DNA of 49,679 bases. It comes from an uncultured Clostridia bacterium (GTDB taxonomy: Bacteria > Bacillota > Clostridia > TANB77 > CAG-508). A model generated the notes under the pieces. It searched no databases. It was not told the origin of the DNA and saw only the letters and a program-made list of their open reading frames with translations. Below, one piece after another: positions 19,148-29,501 of the stretch; position 1 is the stretch's first letter, and each line of letters opens with the position of its first letter. The stretch covers positions 1 through 49,679 of the forward strand of contig CANPZY010000012.1 of the NCBI GenBank assembly GCA_947588945.1, read 5' to 3'. The position numbers were made by a program, and so were the translations under genes.

Positions 19148-22100
19148 TTATAAATTGTCTATATATCTATTTATATTAATTAATTCTGTATCATCATCAC
19201 CTGTTGCATCTTCTGCCGCAGCCTTAGTTGATATTTCTGCTTCTTTCATTTTATTTATCTCTTGTGCAATATTCATGAATTTATTACCGGCAACTTTTTT
19301 AACTATTGATTCATTTATTACTTGAGCAAATCGATTAATATCTTTAACCGCACTTCCATTTGTATTTTGTTCTCTGTTATTTTTTTGTACCCCAAATTTA
19401 CTTTTTTCTGTGTTATCTTTTTGTACCCCAAATTTACTTTTTTCTGTGTTATCTTTTTGTATCCCAAATCTACTTTTTTCTGCGCTAACTTTTTGTACTC
19501 CAAATCTACTTTTTTCTGCGCTATCTTTTTGTGTTCTATTTGAATTTTGTTCTGTATACATATTTTTCGTTGGAGTTGAACTTTGAGTTTCATTTACATC
19601 TTGAACTACTATATTTGTGCTTTTTATTACTTCATCTATTGCATCTCTAGTTACGTCCTCACTTAAGTTAGAATCTCTACATATATTACTAGTTACATGA
19701 CCTATCATATTTCGTAGTTCAGATTTACTCATACTGTCTATACTTGGAATTGAATTTCTTATTAAATATTGCTCTATATACCTTTTTACTTTACTTACAT
19801 CTGCCTTCATATTAACAACTTGCTTCATTACTTCTTTTGCTTTCTGTTTATCTTCAGGATCAGTATATTTTTCTAATTCAATCTCAACCCTATCCATAGA
19901 TTCATTACTTTTCATAATTGAAAATACTAATGCATCTAGTTCCTTTTTATTCTTTTCTACTTTTTCTTTTGCTTCTACTCTATTGCCATAATGTCCAAAA
20001 GTAACAGTATTTGCAATCTTCTGTTTTGTTGTCCAATGTCTAAGTTTTTCTTGTTTTCCATTTTTCTTAATAGTATTTATACCACTTGATGCTAGTCCAA
20101 TTCCTACTGAAGGACTAAATATCATTGTTGGTACTGCTAGTATTATACTTCCTACTCCTTTAACTTCACTTACTATAAATTTATAATTACTTGTATATCT
20201 CTGTTTTCTTTCAACCTTTCTAAGTTGCAAAGCTTGTTTTGCTAATCTTCCTGATGTTCCTTTTCTTCTAGAAGCTATTTTTAATACTAATTTTTGGCTA
20301 GTTTCACTATTTCTTCCTAAATATTTATCACTCTTACTTAATAAGAATCTATCTATTTTTGTTTTCTTTTTATCAATTGCTTCTTTAATATCTGATGTTA
20401 CATCCTCTTTACCTAATCTATTTCCTACTGCTTTTACTCCAGACGCTCCAATGTGTTTTATGGTTCTTAATCCATCTTTTGCTCTATCTTTAGCTAGCTT
20501 ATAAATACCATAACTATAATATATTCCTGCTAATTCTTCTTTCTTTCTAAACGGAGCTCTTATATCTCCGACATCTTTATCAAACTTAAATAACTTCAAT
20601 ACAATTTGGTCTGCTTTTAACATAAAACTCATAAATATCAATGCTAAAATAAATCCAGTAATATTTTCTAAAGCTAAATCCAATGCAATACTTACTAAAG
20701 TTGTATATATTAAAGCATGTGCTGATTGTATTAATATATTTGAACTATACAAATATAAAAATTTTGAAAAAATTGTACTTCTTTTTCCACTAGCACTTTC
20801 AAAAGAATATTTTCCTACCATTATTGGTGAAATTATTGTAAGAATTATTATTGTAAAGAAACGTTTTGCATATAACCAAATAAATTTTATAAACATAAAT
20901 ATTAATGCTATATACATAAACATTCCTGTCATTCCAACAGAAAATCTAATATCATAAGCTCTTGTTCTTATAGTTTCGTATATTAAGTTTTCTTGTGAAC
21001 TATCTCCACTAAACATGCTCACCAATGTACTATTAATATTAAGTACTATCATCAATATATAATGTATAACAAATAGTACAATTACACTTTTTAACCAGCC
21101 AATTAAATATTGCTTATAATTTGCTTTTTCTTCTGCAACTGTAGCAATTGCCATTCTAATAGCTGTATAAATAAGCATTATCATTAAAAATATTGCTACA
21201 ATATTTCTAACAGCTATATACCATGTTGCTACAACACTTCTTATTACTCCAGTAGGAGAATTTTCTGTTACTTCTTCCCCTCCTGCAGTATTAGAGAAAA
21301 TATTTACATCAAATATTGGTATTCTATTGAAAATTATGTCTTCTACTGTATATATCTTATCATTTTCAGTTCCACTTAATGAATGCATTACTGAGCTTAT
21401 CCAACTTTCTATAATAGCTGTCCACCCTACAATTGATACTCTTATAGAACCTATAAAGATTCCAACAATATAATCAATTATTTGTGATAATTTTGAAAAT
21501 ATCCAAGGATTAGGCTTTTCTTCACCATTATACTCCACTTTTTGTGGACTTCCTGAAAATTGAAAATCTAATTCATCTAATGAAACTGTTGTATCGTCTA
21601 TTTCACCCTTAAATCCTGTTATCGCCGATCCACCTGAAACTGAATCACCTGGTGTAAATGAAGGTACCCTTCCATCACTACTAACAGTTCCTACAATTCT
21701 TCTAACTCCTAAAATGTTTCCAGATGGAACATCATTAAGTACTGTTCCATACTTTTTTCCTTTTGCATTTACCCATTGACCATTACCAGCGTATATTCCT
21801 GTATGTCTACCAGTTTGGCTTCCTGTTGAAGATGTAACAATTACATCTCCTAATTGTACATCAGCATATGAAACCTGGCTTCCACAGCTTAACAAACTAT
21901 CTGTTCCATGTGGTAAATTATAACCGAACTGTGCATAAATAGCCATAACAAATCCTGAACAATCAGCACCACTAGTTAAGCTTTCTCCTCCCCAAACATA
22001 AGGTGTTACTCCAATCCATGTTTTAGCAAATTCTACTATTTTCTGTTGTAATTCTTGTGCACTATAAGTTTTATTCTCCTCAGTATCGGTTATATTTGTA

Positions 22101-22249
22101 TTATCGTTTTCATCTTCTACTGTAGTAACTATATCTTGTTGACTTATATTAGTTGCTTGTACCCTTTTTGGAATCACTGAAAAAACTAGTAAATATATAA
22201 TGATTATCATTAGTGTAGTTTTTCTTAATATATCTTTTAGCCTTTTCAC
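19148..22249 (-). CDS. NlpC/P60 peptidase fused to a VirB6/TrbL-like membrane domain, with C-terminal repeats
   Basis: WGGESLTSGADCSGFVMAIYAQFGYNLPHGTDSL...LGDVIVTSSTG...RHTGIYAGNG (NlpC/P60), then VVATWYIAVRNIVAIFLMIMLIYTAIRMAIATVAEEKANYKQYLIGWLKS. Confidence 0.85.
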   Translation of the reverse strand: MKRLKDILRKTTLMIIIIYLLVFSVIPKRVQATNISQQDIVTTVEDENDNTNITDTEENKTYSAQELQQKIVEFAKTWIGVTPYVWGGESLTSGADCSGFVMAIYAQFGYNLPHGTDSLLSCGSQVSYADVQLGDVIVTSSTGSQTGRHTGIYAGNGQWVNAKGKKYGTVLNDVPSGNILGVRRIVGTVSSDGRVPSFTPGDSVSGGSAITGFKGEIDDTTVSLDELDFQFSGSPQKVEYNGEEKPNPWIFSKLSQIIDYIVGIFIGSIRVSIVGWTAIIESWISSVMHSLSGTENDKIYTVEDIIFNRIPIFDVNIFSNTAGGEEVTENSPTGVIRSVVATWYIAVRNIVAIFLMIMLIYTAIRMAIATVAEEKANYKQYLIGWLKSVIVLFVIHYILMIVLNINSTLVSMFSGDSSQENLIYETIRTRAYDIRFSVGMTGMFMYIALIFMFIKFIWLYAKRFFTIIILTIISPIMVGKYSFESASGKRSTIFSKFLYLYSSNILIQSAHALIYTTLVSIALDLALENITGFILALIFMSFMLKADQIVLKLFKFDKDVGDIRAPFRKKEELAGIYYSYGIYKLAKDRAKDGLRTIKHIGASGVKAVGNRLGKEDVTSDIKEAIDKKKTKIDRFLLSKSDKYLGRNSETSQKLVLKIASRRKGTSGRLAKQALQLRKVERKQRYTSNYKFIVSEVKGVGSIILAVPTMIFSPSVGIGLASSGINTIKKNGKQEKLRHWTTKQKIANTVTFGHYGNRVEAKEKVEKNKKELDALVFSIMKSNESMDRVEIELEKYTDPEDKQKAKEVMKQVVNMKADVSKVKRYIEQYLIRNSIPSIDSMSKSELRNMIGHVTSNICRDSNLSEDVTRDAIDEVIKSTNIVVQDVNETQSSTPTKNMYTEQNSNRTQKDSAEKSRFGVQKVSAEKSRFGIQKDNTEKSKFGVQKDNTEKSKFGVQKNNREQNTNGSAVKDINRFAQVINESIVKKVAGNKFMNIAQEINKMKEAEISTKAAAEDATGDDDTELININRYIDNL
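19380..19545. repeat. Tandem ~48-bp coding repeats (about 4 units)
   Basis: Encodes EKSRFGVQKVSA/EKSRFGIQKDNT/EKSKFGVQKDNT/EKSKFGVQKNN; nucleotide unit ctgtgttatctttttgtaccccaaatttactttttt repeats. Confidence 0.85.
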
Positions 22250-22322
22250 TATTACTATTCCTTTCTAAGTTACAAACTATAATTTCTATTTTAGATTCAC
22301 TTAATTTTTTGACTTTTTATTT

Positions 22323-23840
22323 TTAGTTGAATGATAATGTAATTGATGTATTATCATAATAAATTACATTATTCTCTATTCTATCTATAATACAATTTCC
22401 TGTGTCATTAGCAATTTTACTAGCATTCATATTATTTGTATCTATAACATAAATCCCATCATTAGTAACACCATAAACGAAATAATTATCTGTTAAAGTA
22501 TATATTCCAGTTGCATTTTGTACTCTAATTTCAAAATCTGGATTATTTTTATCTATTGAATAAAACACATATTCTTTATATATTTTGTTGTAATATACTG
22601 CATATTTACTATTTACAGCAAATTCTCCTTTTGCTAATCCTTCATTATCATAATAATCTCTAGTTATTAATTCATCATTTAATCTTTCTAATTCTTCATC
22701 AAAAACTAAATTTCTTTCTAAATTCAAATATGTATTAGCTGGTAATTTTTTACTATTTTTTACATCATCAATTGAAATATCTTCTGTAATATTACCTTGA
22801 TAATTATTATATATTGTAATTCCATTATTTGCGTCTTGTCCAAAATTACTTTCAAATCCTCTTAATGGATATTTTATATTTATATGATTTGATTCTTGTA
22901 TATACTCAGAATAATCTGGATAAAGATTAGTTAATTCTGATAAAAATGAATTATAATCTTTATCAGAGTTTAATTTAGTCATCAAACTTGCAAATTTTTT
23001 ATTATCTTCTTCATTGAATTCATCTAATCTATAAACTGAAATCTCACCATCTGTAAAGAATGCATATATATTATCTAATTTATATCCTATTACTTCTATT
23101 TCAGAATTATCTATATATGTAGGTTCTCCTAAAACTCTTTTTATATCTTCTGTTGTCATACCTGTTGTAACACCTTGTAAAACTTCGCCTTGATAATTAT
23201 TTAAGAAAATTATATTATAAATTTTGTTATTTATTGTTTTAATTTTATAACCATTATTCCAATAAATATCATAATTATCACAAGTTGATGTTTTTTCTCC
23301 AAGTCCTGAGTTTCTTCTTATCCAACCATTGTTTATAATATTTTGTAATTCCCTAGATACAATATTTGAATGTATTGTACTATCTTTTTTTTCATTATTT
23401 ATTGTATAAAGTGATTTTAAATTTTCAAAATAATTGCTATAATCATTTATTGTATATCCAACTTTTCCTTCTTTATCAAACTTCACTCTAATTGTTAATT
23501 GTTTATTTTCATCAATTATTCTATAATCCTTTCTCTCCATTTTTGCACTAATCAAACTAATTAAATTTTCATAAAAAATCTTATTAGTTTCACCATCTTT
23601 AGTTATAGGATCTTCTGAAAATATTATATATATATCTTTTGTATAATTTTCTTCTTTAGAATTCTTAATTCCCTTATATTCGCAATTATAATAATTGACT
23701 AACTCTTTAATATTATTGAAATCATCAATCGAAGAATATTTTTTATTTTTGTTTACTAAATAAGAATAGCCCATTCTAAAAGCTATTATTAAAATTATAA
23801 TTGATAATGTAATTATTATAATTTTCTTTTTCTTATTCAT
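22323..23840 (-). CDS. Membrane-anchored hypothetical T4SS-locus protein
   Basis: 505 aa with N-terminal TM; collinear in the locus; contains an LQGVTTGMTTEDIKRVLGEPTYID segment (BamE/SmpA-like local motif). Confidence 0.55.
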   Translation of the reverse strand: MNKKKKIIIITLSIIILIIAFRMGYSYLVNKNKKYSSIDDFNNIKELVNYYNCEYKGIKNSKEENYTKDIYIIFSEDPITKDGETNKIFYENLISLISAKMERKDYRIIDENKQLTIRVKFDKEGKVGYTINDYSNYFENLKSLYTINNEKKDSTIHSNIVSRELQNIINNGWIRRNSGLGEKTSTCDNYDIYWNNGYKIKTINNKIYNIIFLNNYQGEVLQGVTTGMTTEDIKRVLGEPTYIDNSEIEVIGYKLDNIYAFFTDGEISVYRLDEFNEEDNKKFASLMTKLNSDKDYNSFLSELTNLYPDYSEYIQESNHINIKYPLRGFESNFGQDANNGITIYNNYQGNITEDISIDDVKNSKKLPANTYLNLERNLVFDEELERLNDELITRDYYDNEGLAKGEFAVNSKYAVYYNKIYKEYVFYSIDKNNPDFEIRVQNATGIYTLTDNYFVYGVTNDGIYVIDTNNMNASKIANDTGNCIIDRIENNVIYYDNTSITLSFN

Positions 23841-23884
23841 ATTTATAAACCTTATGCTTTCTAAAATATTTAATAATTAGATTT

Positions 23885-25051
23885 TTAGCCTTGCCCAGGC
23901 AATCTTGTTTCTTTCATACCTTTAGCAAAATGAGTGTCTATATTTAATAATTTTTTAACTATCTTTTCACCATTAGATATTGTTGCTAAGAAAATTACTC
24001 CTAAAACCGGAAATGAAGCTATTATTTCTCCAGCAGAGAATATAAATACAATGTAAAGTCCTAAATGTATGCACTGTAAAAATATTTCCATGATATACTC
24101 TCTAATCCAATTTAAAAATGATTGTGCTCTTCCATCGCCTATTTTATCAATTGGATATATCAAACATACCAATGGTGATATTACCATATAAAATGCTATT
24201 CTAAGTACCCTCATTAAATACATAATAAAAAATTTCAGTTCATAATATGCCATCATAAAACATAGAATTACACATACTACAGTATTTAGTACTCCTTTTG
24301 CAGATTTCATATTATCAACTAAATCGGTCAAAAGCTTTTCTTCAATATTACTTCCACCTAAAGATACCATTACATTATTCAACATATTTAATATTATCTT
24401 AGAAAGATTTAATATGATTATTATAAAATATTGTAATAAAAATAATGTAGCCAAAGCTTCTAACCAAAATATAAACATTTTTTTATACTTAGCTTTTTGA
24501 TCTGCTACAGTAGAAATTGCCATTCTTATTCCTACATAAATCAATACTAGTACCATTCCTATAGCTGTAATATTTCTAATAGAAACATACCATATTGCAA
24601 CTGAATCTTTTATTTCATTAATTGTATTTGCATATCTTTGATCATCATTAACTTTATGAAAAAAGTCTATATCAAATAATGCATATTGATTAGTTAATAA
24701 TTTTTCAATTGTAAATACTTCTTTAACGTTTCCATATACTATTAGTGATAAAATACCATTAATCATTCTAGGAATAATACCAAAAAGCCCTCCAAAAATA
24801 GATTTTGTAATACTTGATAAAAATGAGGAATTTACATTTGTTTCTAGTGTTTGGTCTGCTTGATCTCCATGGGTTGTTGTTGTACCATTTTCCATTATTT
24901 GGTTATATCCTTCTATAGTTTGTCCTGCATTTAAATCTCTCACATTTTCATCTTGAATACCACTAATTCCAACTGATGACGCATATATTTTTGGATTATA
25001 TATATTTAATAAAATTAGTATAATTAAAAGTATTGATATTGTTTTTTTCAT
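23885..25051 (-). CDS. VirB6/TrbL-like polytopic membrane protein
   Basis: Signal peptide; DSVAIWYVSIRNITAIGMVLVLIYVGIRMAISTVADQKAKYKKMFIFWLEALATLFLLQY; IGDGRAQSFLNWIREYI. Confidence 0.8.
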   Translation of the reverse strand: MKKTISILLIILILLNIYNPKIYASSVGISGIQDENVRDLNAGQTIEGYNQIMENGTTTTHGDQADQTLETNVNSSFLSSITKSIFGGLFGIIPRMINGILSLIVYGNVKEVFTIEKLLTNQYALFDIDFFHKVNDDQRYANTINEIKDSVAIWYVSIRNITAIGMVLVLIYVGIRMAISTVADQKAKYKKMFIFWLEALATLFLLQYFIIIILNLSKIILNMLNNVMVSLGGSNIEEKLLTDLVDNMKSAKGVLNTVVCVILCFMMAYYELKFFIMYLMRVLRIAFYMVISPLVCLIYPIDKIGDGRAQSFLNWIREYIMEIFLQCIHLGLYIVFIFSAGEIIASFPVLGVIFLATISNGEKIVKKLLNIDTHFAKGMKETRLPGQG

Positions 25052-25125
25052 TAAATTACCTCTATTATAGTTGTGCTTATCAAACTAATATTAAATATTT
25101 TTATCTCAATTACATATTAATATTT

Positions 25126-27099
25126 CTATGCATCTTGAGCTTGTCTTGCTTGTTCTTTTATTTTATTTACGTTTGTTTCAATAAATTCAAATTCTTTTTT
25201 AGTTGGTCTTATTTCAATAATTGCTGTCTGTTCACCAACTTTAAATAATCCTTGTCCTCTTGCACATGTTGTAAGGAAAGCTGCCTCACCATCACTTAAT
25301 TTAAATACTTCTTTTATGTATTGAATTTCTGACTTATCCTGTGCTAAGAATAATTTTGTATCTGATGATGTTAAAACTGCTTGAACTTCTGATTTTTCAT
25401 AGAAGTCTTGGAATCTTTGTGAAACAACTGCTAATGATACATTTCTTTTTCTAGCACGTCTAGCCATTTTATTTAAGAAATCTACAGCTTCTGGGAATGG
25501 TAAAAGCATCCATGCCTCATCAACTAAAACTCTTTTCTTTCCAGCTTTTGCTTTGTCTTCACTATTTTTCTTAACATATTTTTCCCAAATCCAAGTTAAT
25601 AATATTTGTTGTGCAAGTGGTCTTGCAAATCTTTCTTCTAGTCCTGATATATCAAGATTTATAAATGATGTACCTTCTAATAAATCAAATGTTGACTGTC
25701 CATCAAAATATGAAAGCTGACCATTTAATTCTCTTACATATTGTCTCATAACCTTTACTAAATAGCTATAATGAGCTCTATAATCTGGATTTTGATTTTG
25801 ATTTGCATTATTTATTAATCTACGATACCATGAGCCAATCGTTGGCATCATCTTTTTCTTTCTTCCTAAGTAATCATTTTGTACTATTCCTCTTTGGTCT
25901 AATGCATACAAACTATTTACATCATTTGTAATTCCTAAACCAGCATATTCTTCTAGAACAGACTCTGCTATAATTTGTTTTGTAACTTCATTTACGTCAT
26001 CTTCTGATCTAGTACTTCCTCTTGCCATTGTAAGTAAAATTTGTGTAACATCTTCTACTTTATTTTCAACATTAAGTGTTGCTCTTTCTCTTCCGGTTAT
26101 TTCATCTCTAGTTATTTCTGGTTCTATATCAAATGGATTAATTATCGTGTTTGAATTTGGTGATATAACAACATTTAGTCCACCAAGAGCTTCTGCAACA
26201 ACTCCATACTCACCTTCAGCATCTAGAGCTAATGTTTCAATTCCCATCAAAACAGCTGAACGAGCAATTAATGTTTTTATTGTAACACCTTTACCAGCAC
26301 CAGATTTACCGAATATAACCATATTGTAATTACTTAATGTACTGCTAAAGTTATCATACAAAATTGGAAGTCCTGTTTGTCTATTAAATCCAATTGGAAT
26401 ACCATTTTCATGTCCAACATCAGAATTAATGAAAGGAAAAACTGTTCCCATAGACCTACGGTCAAAAGTATGTTTCTTTCCAATTTTATCTTCTGCAAGT
26501 GGAAGATTTGACTTAAATGCTTCTTCTTGCATTGCCCATGCTGTTTTAACTCCTGTAAGTGTTTTTGACATTTCAGATGCTAAAAGTTCTGTTTGTCTAT
26601 CTAATTCTTCCATACTATATGCAAAAAGTGTACAAATTATTGATGCTTCATATAATTTATCAAGTCCACTCGCAATTGCATCTCTTAACTCTTCTGCTTC
26701 TGCTCTTTTTTGTGCTAAAGCACTTTCACGATTTATATTTCCTCTATCTGCTGCAACAATTCTTTCTGATTCTAATTCATTTATTGTTCTATTTAATTCG
26801 TTTTGTGATTTTGCTTCACTAATTGGATTTATATAAACTGAAACATTTACATCTCCAAAAGTATACATACCTCTAAGTAATTCAGGAAAAGTACACATTC
26901 TAGGAAGTGTTGAAACAGTAAGTGTTCTAGCATATTTTGTATTATAAGATACTATTTCTAAGTGATTAGTGCTTGTTGCATCTATTCCTGATGGTGCAAT
27001 TAAATCTTTAATATCTTTTTTATTTTTATTTAAAGTTGTAATTTCCTCTTCTCTTTTAGGTTCAACAATGTCGTTTATCATTTCTTGGTTTTTATTCAT
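25126..27099 (-). CDS. VirB4/TraC-family T4SS ATPase
   Basis: Walker A VIFGKSGAGKGVTIKTL; Walker B KRVLVDEAWMLL; NVSLAVVSQRFQDF. Confidence 0.9.
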   Translation of the reverse strand: MNKNQEMINDIVEPKREEEITTLNKNKKDIKDLIAPSGIDATSTNHLEIVSYNTKYARTLTVSTLPRMCTFPELLRGMYTFGDVNVSVYINPISEAKSQNELNRTINELESERIVAADRGNINRESALAQKRAEAEELRDAIASGLDKLYEASIICTLFAYSMEELDRQTELLASEMSKTLTGVKTAWAMQEEAFKSNLPLAEDKIGKKHTFDRRSMGTVFPFINSDVGHENGIPIGFNRQTGLPILYDNFSSTLSNYNMVIFGKSGAGKGVTIKTLIARSAVLMGIETLALDAEGEYGVVAEALGGLNVVISPNSNTIINPFDIEPEITRDEITGRERATLNVENKVEDVTQILLTMARGSTRSEDDVNEVTKQIIAESVLEEYAGLGITNDVNSLYALDQRGIVQNDYLGRKKKMMPTIGSWYRRLINNANQNQNPDYRAHYSYLVKVMRQYVRELNGQLSYFDGQSTFDLLEGTSFINLDISGLEERFARPLAQQILLTWIWEKYVKKNSEDKAKAGKKRVLVDEAWMLLPFPEAVDFLNKMARRARKRNVSLAVVSQRFQDFYEKSEVQAVLTSSDTKLFLAQDKSEIQYIKEVFKLSDGEAAFLTTCARGQGLFKVGEQTAIIEIRPTKKEFEFIETNVNKIKEQARQAQDA

Positions 27100-27121
27100 T
27101 TATAAAATACCTCCTCATTTG

Positions 27122-28300
27122 TTATACATTTTTCCTAATTACTCTTCTTCTCTTTTGTTTTTCTTCTAAAACTTCATCAACATTTGCTTGTGCAATTTGA
27201 TTTTTGGTTTCTGCATATAATTGTGGGCTAAGCTCATTTTTATAATCATCTACCATTTCCATTGCTCTTTGCTTTACTCTATTTCTAATTTCTTCTCTAT
27301 TTTTTTGATCTGCCTTAAGAATACTTTTTGCTGCAAGTTTTGATGCATCTTCTTCAATTTTAGTTTCAATTCTTCTCTTCTTTTCTTCTAACACATCTCT
27401 TGCAGTTGAGTATAATCTACTATAATCTGCATCTAAAGCATCTTTTAAAGTATACCTTTCTGAAGATTCCCTATTATATGCAACATATAATAATTCTGCT
27501 AATTGTTCAGAATCTAATACAGTTCCTGATACTTCTGCTGACGCTAATGCTCTTATTAAAGTCTGAGCTCTTGTGTATAGCTCTGTGAAAGCAATGTCAT
27601 CAATTTCTTCTTTTGAATAATTGCTTGTATCTCCATATTCTGATGTATAATATGATAAAACTATGTATGTTTTTTGTTGTAAAATATTTCTACTTTCGCT
27701 TATTCTTTGTGTATAATCTTCAATTGATTCTCCATATTCAAGTATGTTTTCTTTTCTTTGTCTATCAAACATCAATCTTTCTACTGCTTCATTATTTCCT
27801 CTTGATTTTGCCATTTCAATTTGCGAATTTATTTTTATAATTTGATCATTTATTTCATCAATTCTTTTTTCATATTTATTTAATATGTCATTTAAACTTA
27901 ATGTTCTTGTTTGAACATATAACTGTACTGGAAATCTAAGTGTATTTAAGAATTCTATAAAACCTGCTTCAACAGCATTCTTTTCATCTTCTGATAATAG
28001 GTCGTAGTTTATTCCTTTACATCCAATTACCATTACATATTGTTTTCTGTTCTTTCTTGCAATCATATTGTCTGTAATTGTATCAAATTCCATAAATTTA
28101 TATATTGAATTTATACCTTTTCCAGTTCTAGTAGTTAAATTAGGATTCTCTTCTTTAGCCTTTATATTAATTTTTTCTTTATCATCACTTTTATCTTTCC
28201 TTCTTAATTTGAAAATAATAAGTACTGCTATAAGACCAAGTAGTAAAATTAAAATAAGTATTACTACTAAAATTAAATTTAACATTTGTATCGTTGACAT
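27122..28300 (-). CDS. Membrane-anchored protein resembling the VirB4 N-terminal domain (split VirB4 candidate)
   Basis: N-terminal TM; KQYVMVIGCKGINYDLLSEDEKNAVEAGFIEFLNTLRFPVQLYVQTRTLSL plus coiled coil; adjacent to the ATPase. Confidence 0.65.
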   Translation of the reverse strand: MSTIQMLNLILVVILILILLLGLIAVLIIFKLRRKDKSDDKEKINIKAKEENPNLTTRTGKGINSIYKFMEFDTITDNMIARKNRKQYVMVIGCKGINYDLLSEDEKNAVEAGFIEFLNTLRFPVQLYVQTRTLSLNDILNKYEKRIDEINDQIIKINSQIEMAKSRGNNEAVERLMFDRQRKENILEYGESIEDYTQRISESRNILQQKTYIVLSYYTSEYGDTSNYSKEEIDDIAFTELYTRAQTLIRALASAEVSGTVLDSEQLAELLYVAYNRESSERYTLKDALDADYSRLYSTARDVLEEKKRRIETKIEEDASKLAAKSILKADQKNREEIRNRVKQRAMEMVDDYKNELSPQLYAETKNQIAQANVDEVLEEKQKRRRVIRKNV

Positions 28301-28318
28301 TATAAATCCTCCTTTGTA

Positions 28319-28732
28319 TTATTTAGTTTTTCTCCGAGTAGATTTAGAATTATTTAATAAATCTAATGGTGAATTAACCGTAATATAATCTGGTTCTTCT
28401 CTGTCTACTGCATAAGTATAGACCTTTTTATTTTTTTTAAATTTAATATAATTCATAAGCACAACATCTATAGAATCTCCACCCACGTTTTTGGCTATTT
28501 TGTTATTACCTGTTGAAGGAAATTTTATAGTTCCAATCCCATATCCTATGAGAGCTAAGATTACCAATATTATCATTCCTACTGAGCCTAAACCAAATAC
28601 TGATAATATAAGATATATAAATAATCCAATCAATCCTCCTACTGCCGTATAAATAAGTGATTTCGTAGTAAATATGTATAATATCCTACCCTCTCCTTTT
28701 AACTTATTACTTGGAATATAATAGCTTCCCAT
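28319..28732 (-). CDS. PrgI-family (VirB3-like) membrane protein
   Basis: YYIPSNKLKGEGRILYIFTTKSLIYTAVGGLIGLFIYLIL..., two TMs, immediately before VirB4-type genes. Confidence 0.7.
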   Translation of the reverse strand: MGSYYIPSNKLKGEGRILYIFTTKSLIYTAVGGLIGLFIYLILSVFGLGSVGMIILVILALIGYGIGTIKFPSTGNNKIAKNVGGDSIDVVLMNYIKFKKNKKVYTYAVDREEPDYITVNSPLDLLNNSKSTRRKTK

Positions 28733-28766
28733 TTAAATCCTCCTTTGTTTTTATTATTTTATCATT

Positions 28767-29234
28767 CTATCCTAATAAATTGTTCATTACTGCTATTACT
28801 ATTGAGAATATACCAACTGCACCATATACTAGTACCACTGAAATAATATAATATATAAGTTTTTGCTTTAATTGTGCTTTTTCATTTGCTCCTGCAATCA
28901 TATATTTTACTCCAAATATTAAGCCTACAACTACTAAAACAATTGTTGCAACTCCAACTAGTATTCTTCCTATTGGAACAAAAGCTGCAATAGCATCTGC
29001 TGTACTTATTTTGGATCCTTGATTTCCTTTATTTATAAAATCTTTTGCTTGCTGTACCCAATCGCCAAAACCCGTTATAGATTTATCACTTGCTAGTTTC
29101 AATTCTCTAATCTCATTAATTTCATACGCATTACTTGTTTCATTTATAGCTCTTGATGATAAAGGTAATATGCATGTTACTACTACAATTAGTATTAATA
29201 TATCTACTATTCTTTTTAATTTTTTTTGTTTCAT
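28767..29234 (-). CDS. VirB2/TrbC-like pilin candidate
   Basis: Signal peptide; AFVPIGRILVGVATIVLVVVGLIFGVKYMIAGANEKAQLKQKLIYYIISVVLVYGAVGIFSIV. Confidence 0.75.
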   Translation of the reverse strand: MKQKKLKRIVDILILIVVVTCILPLSSRAINETSNAYEINEIRELKLASDKSITGFGDWVQQAKDFINKGNQGSKISTADAIAAFVPIGRILVGVATIVLVVVGLIFGVKYMIAGANEKAQLKQKLIYYIISVVLVYGAVGIFSIVIAVMNNLLG

Positions 29235-29501
29235 TTTTCCTCCTAGGTTAATATATAATTTTTTATAATTAATATTTTTAAAATATTAAACTTTTAGATA
29301 TATTTACCCATTTTTACTTATACTATATATTATATAATCTTACGCCTTATTTTTCAATATTTTTGCTAAAATTTAATATATTTGTAACAGTTTTTTTATA
29401 AAAAAATAATGTATTTTTTATTTTTTGTGAAATAAATCTTTCTAACCTTTAAATCACTAAAAAATTTAATACATTATTTTTATTAACATTATAAAATTTT
29501 A

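Noticed and set aside
19318-19593. Alternative-frame ORFs 19318-19593 (-) and 19322-19543 (+) as real genes
   Set aside because: They arise from the 48-bp repeats (a multiple of 3) inside the 19148-22249 CDS.
28319-28340. ACT CGG AGA near the end of the PrgI-like gene as a fourth +1 frameshift site
   Set aside because: The 0 frame continues only a few codons to TAA, so no conserved motif distinguishes Arg reading from a shift; the P-site codon is ACT, not CCT.
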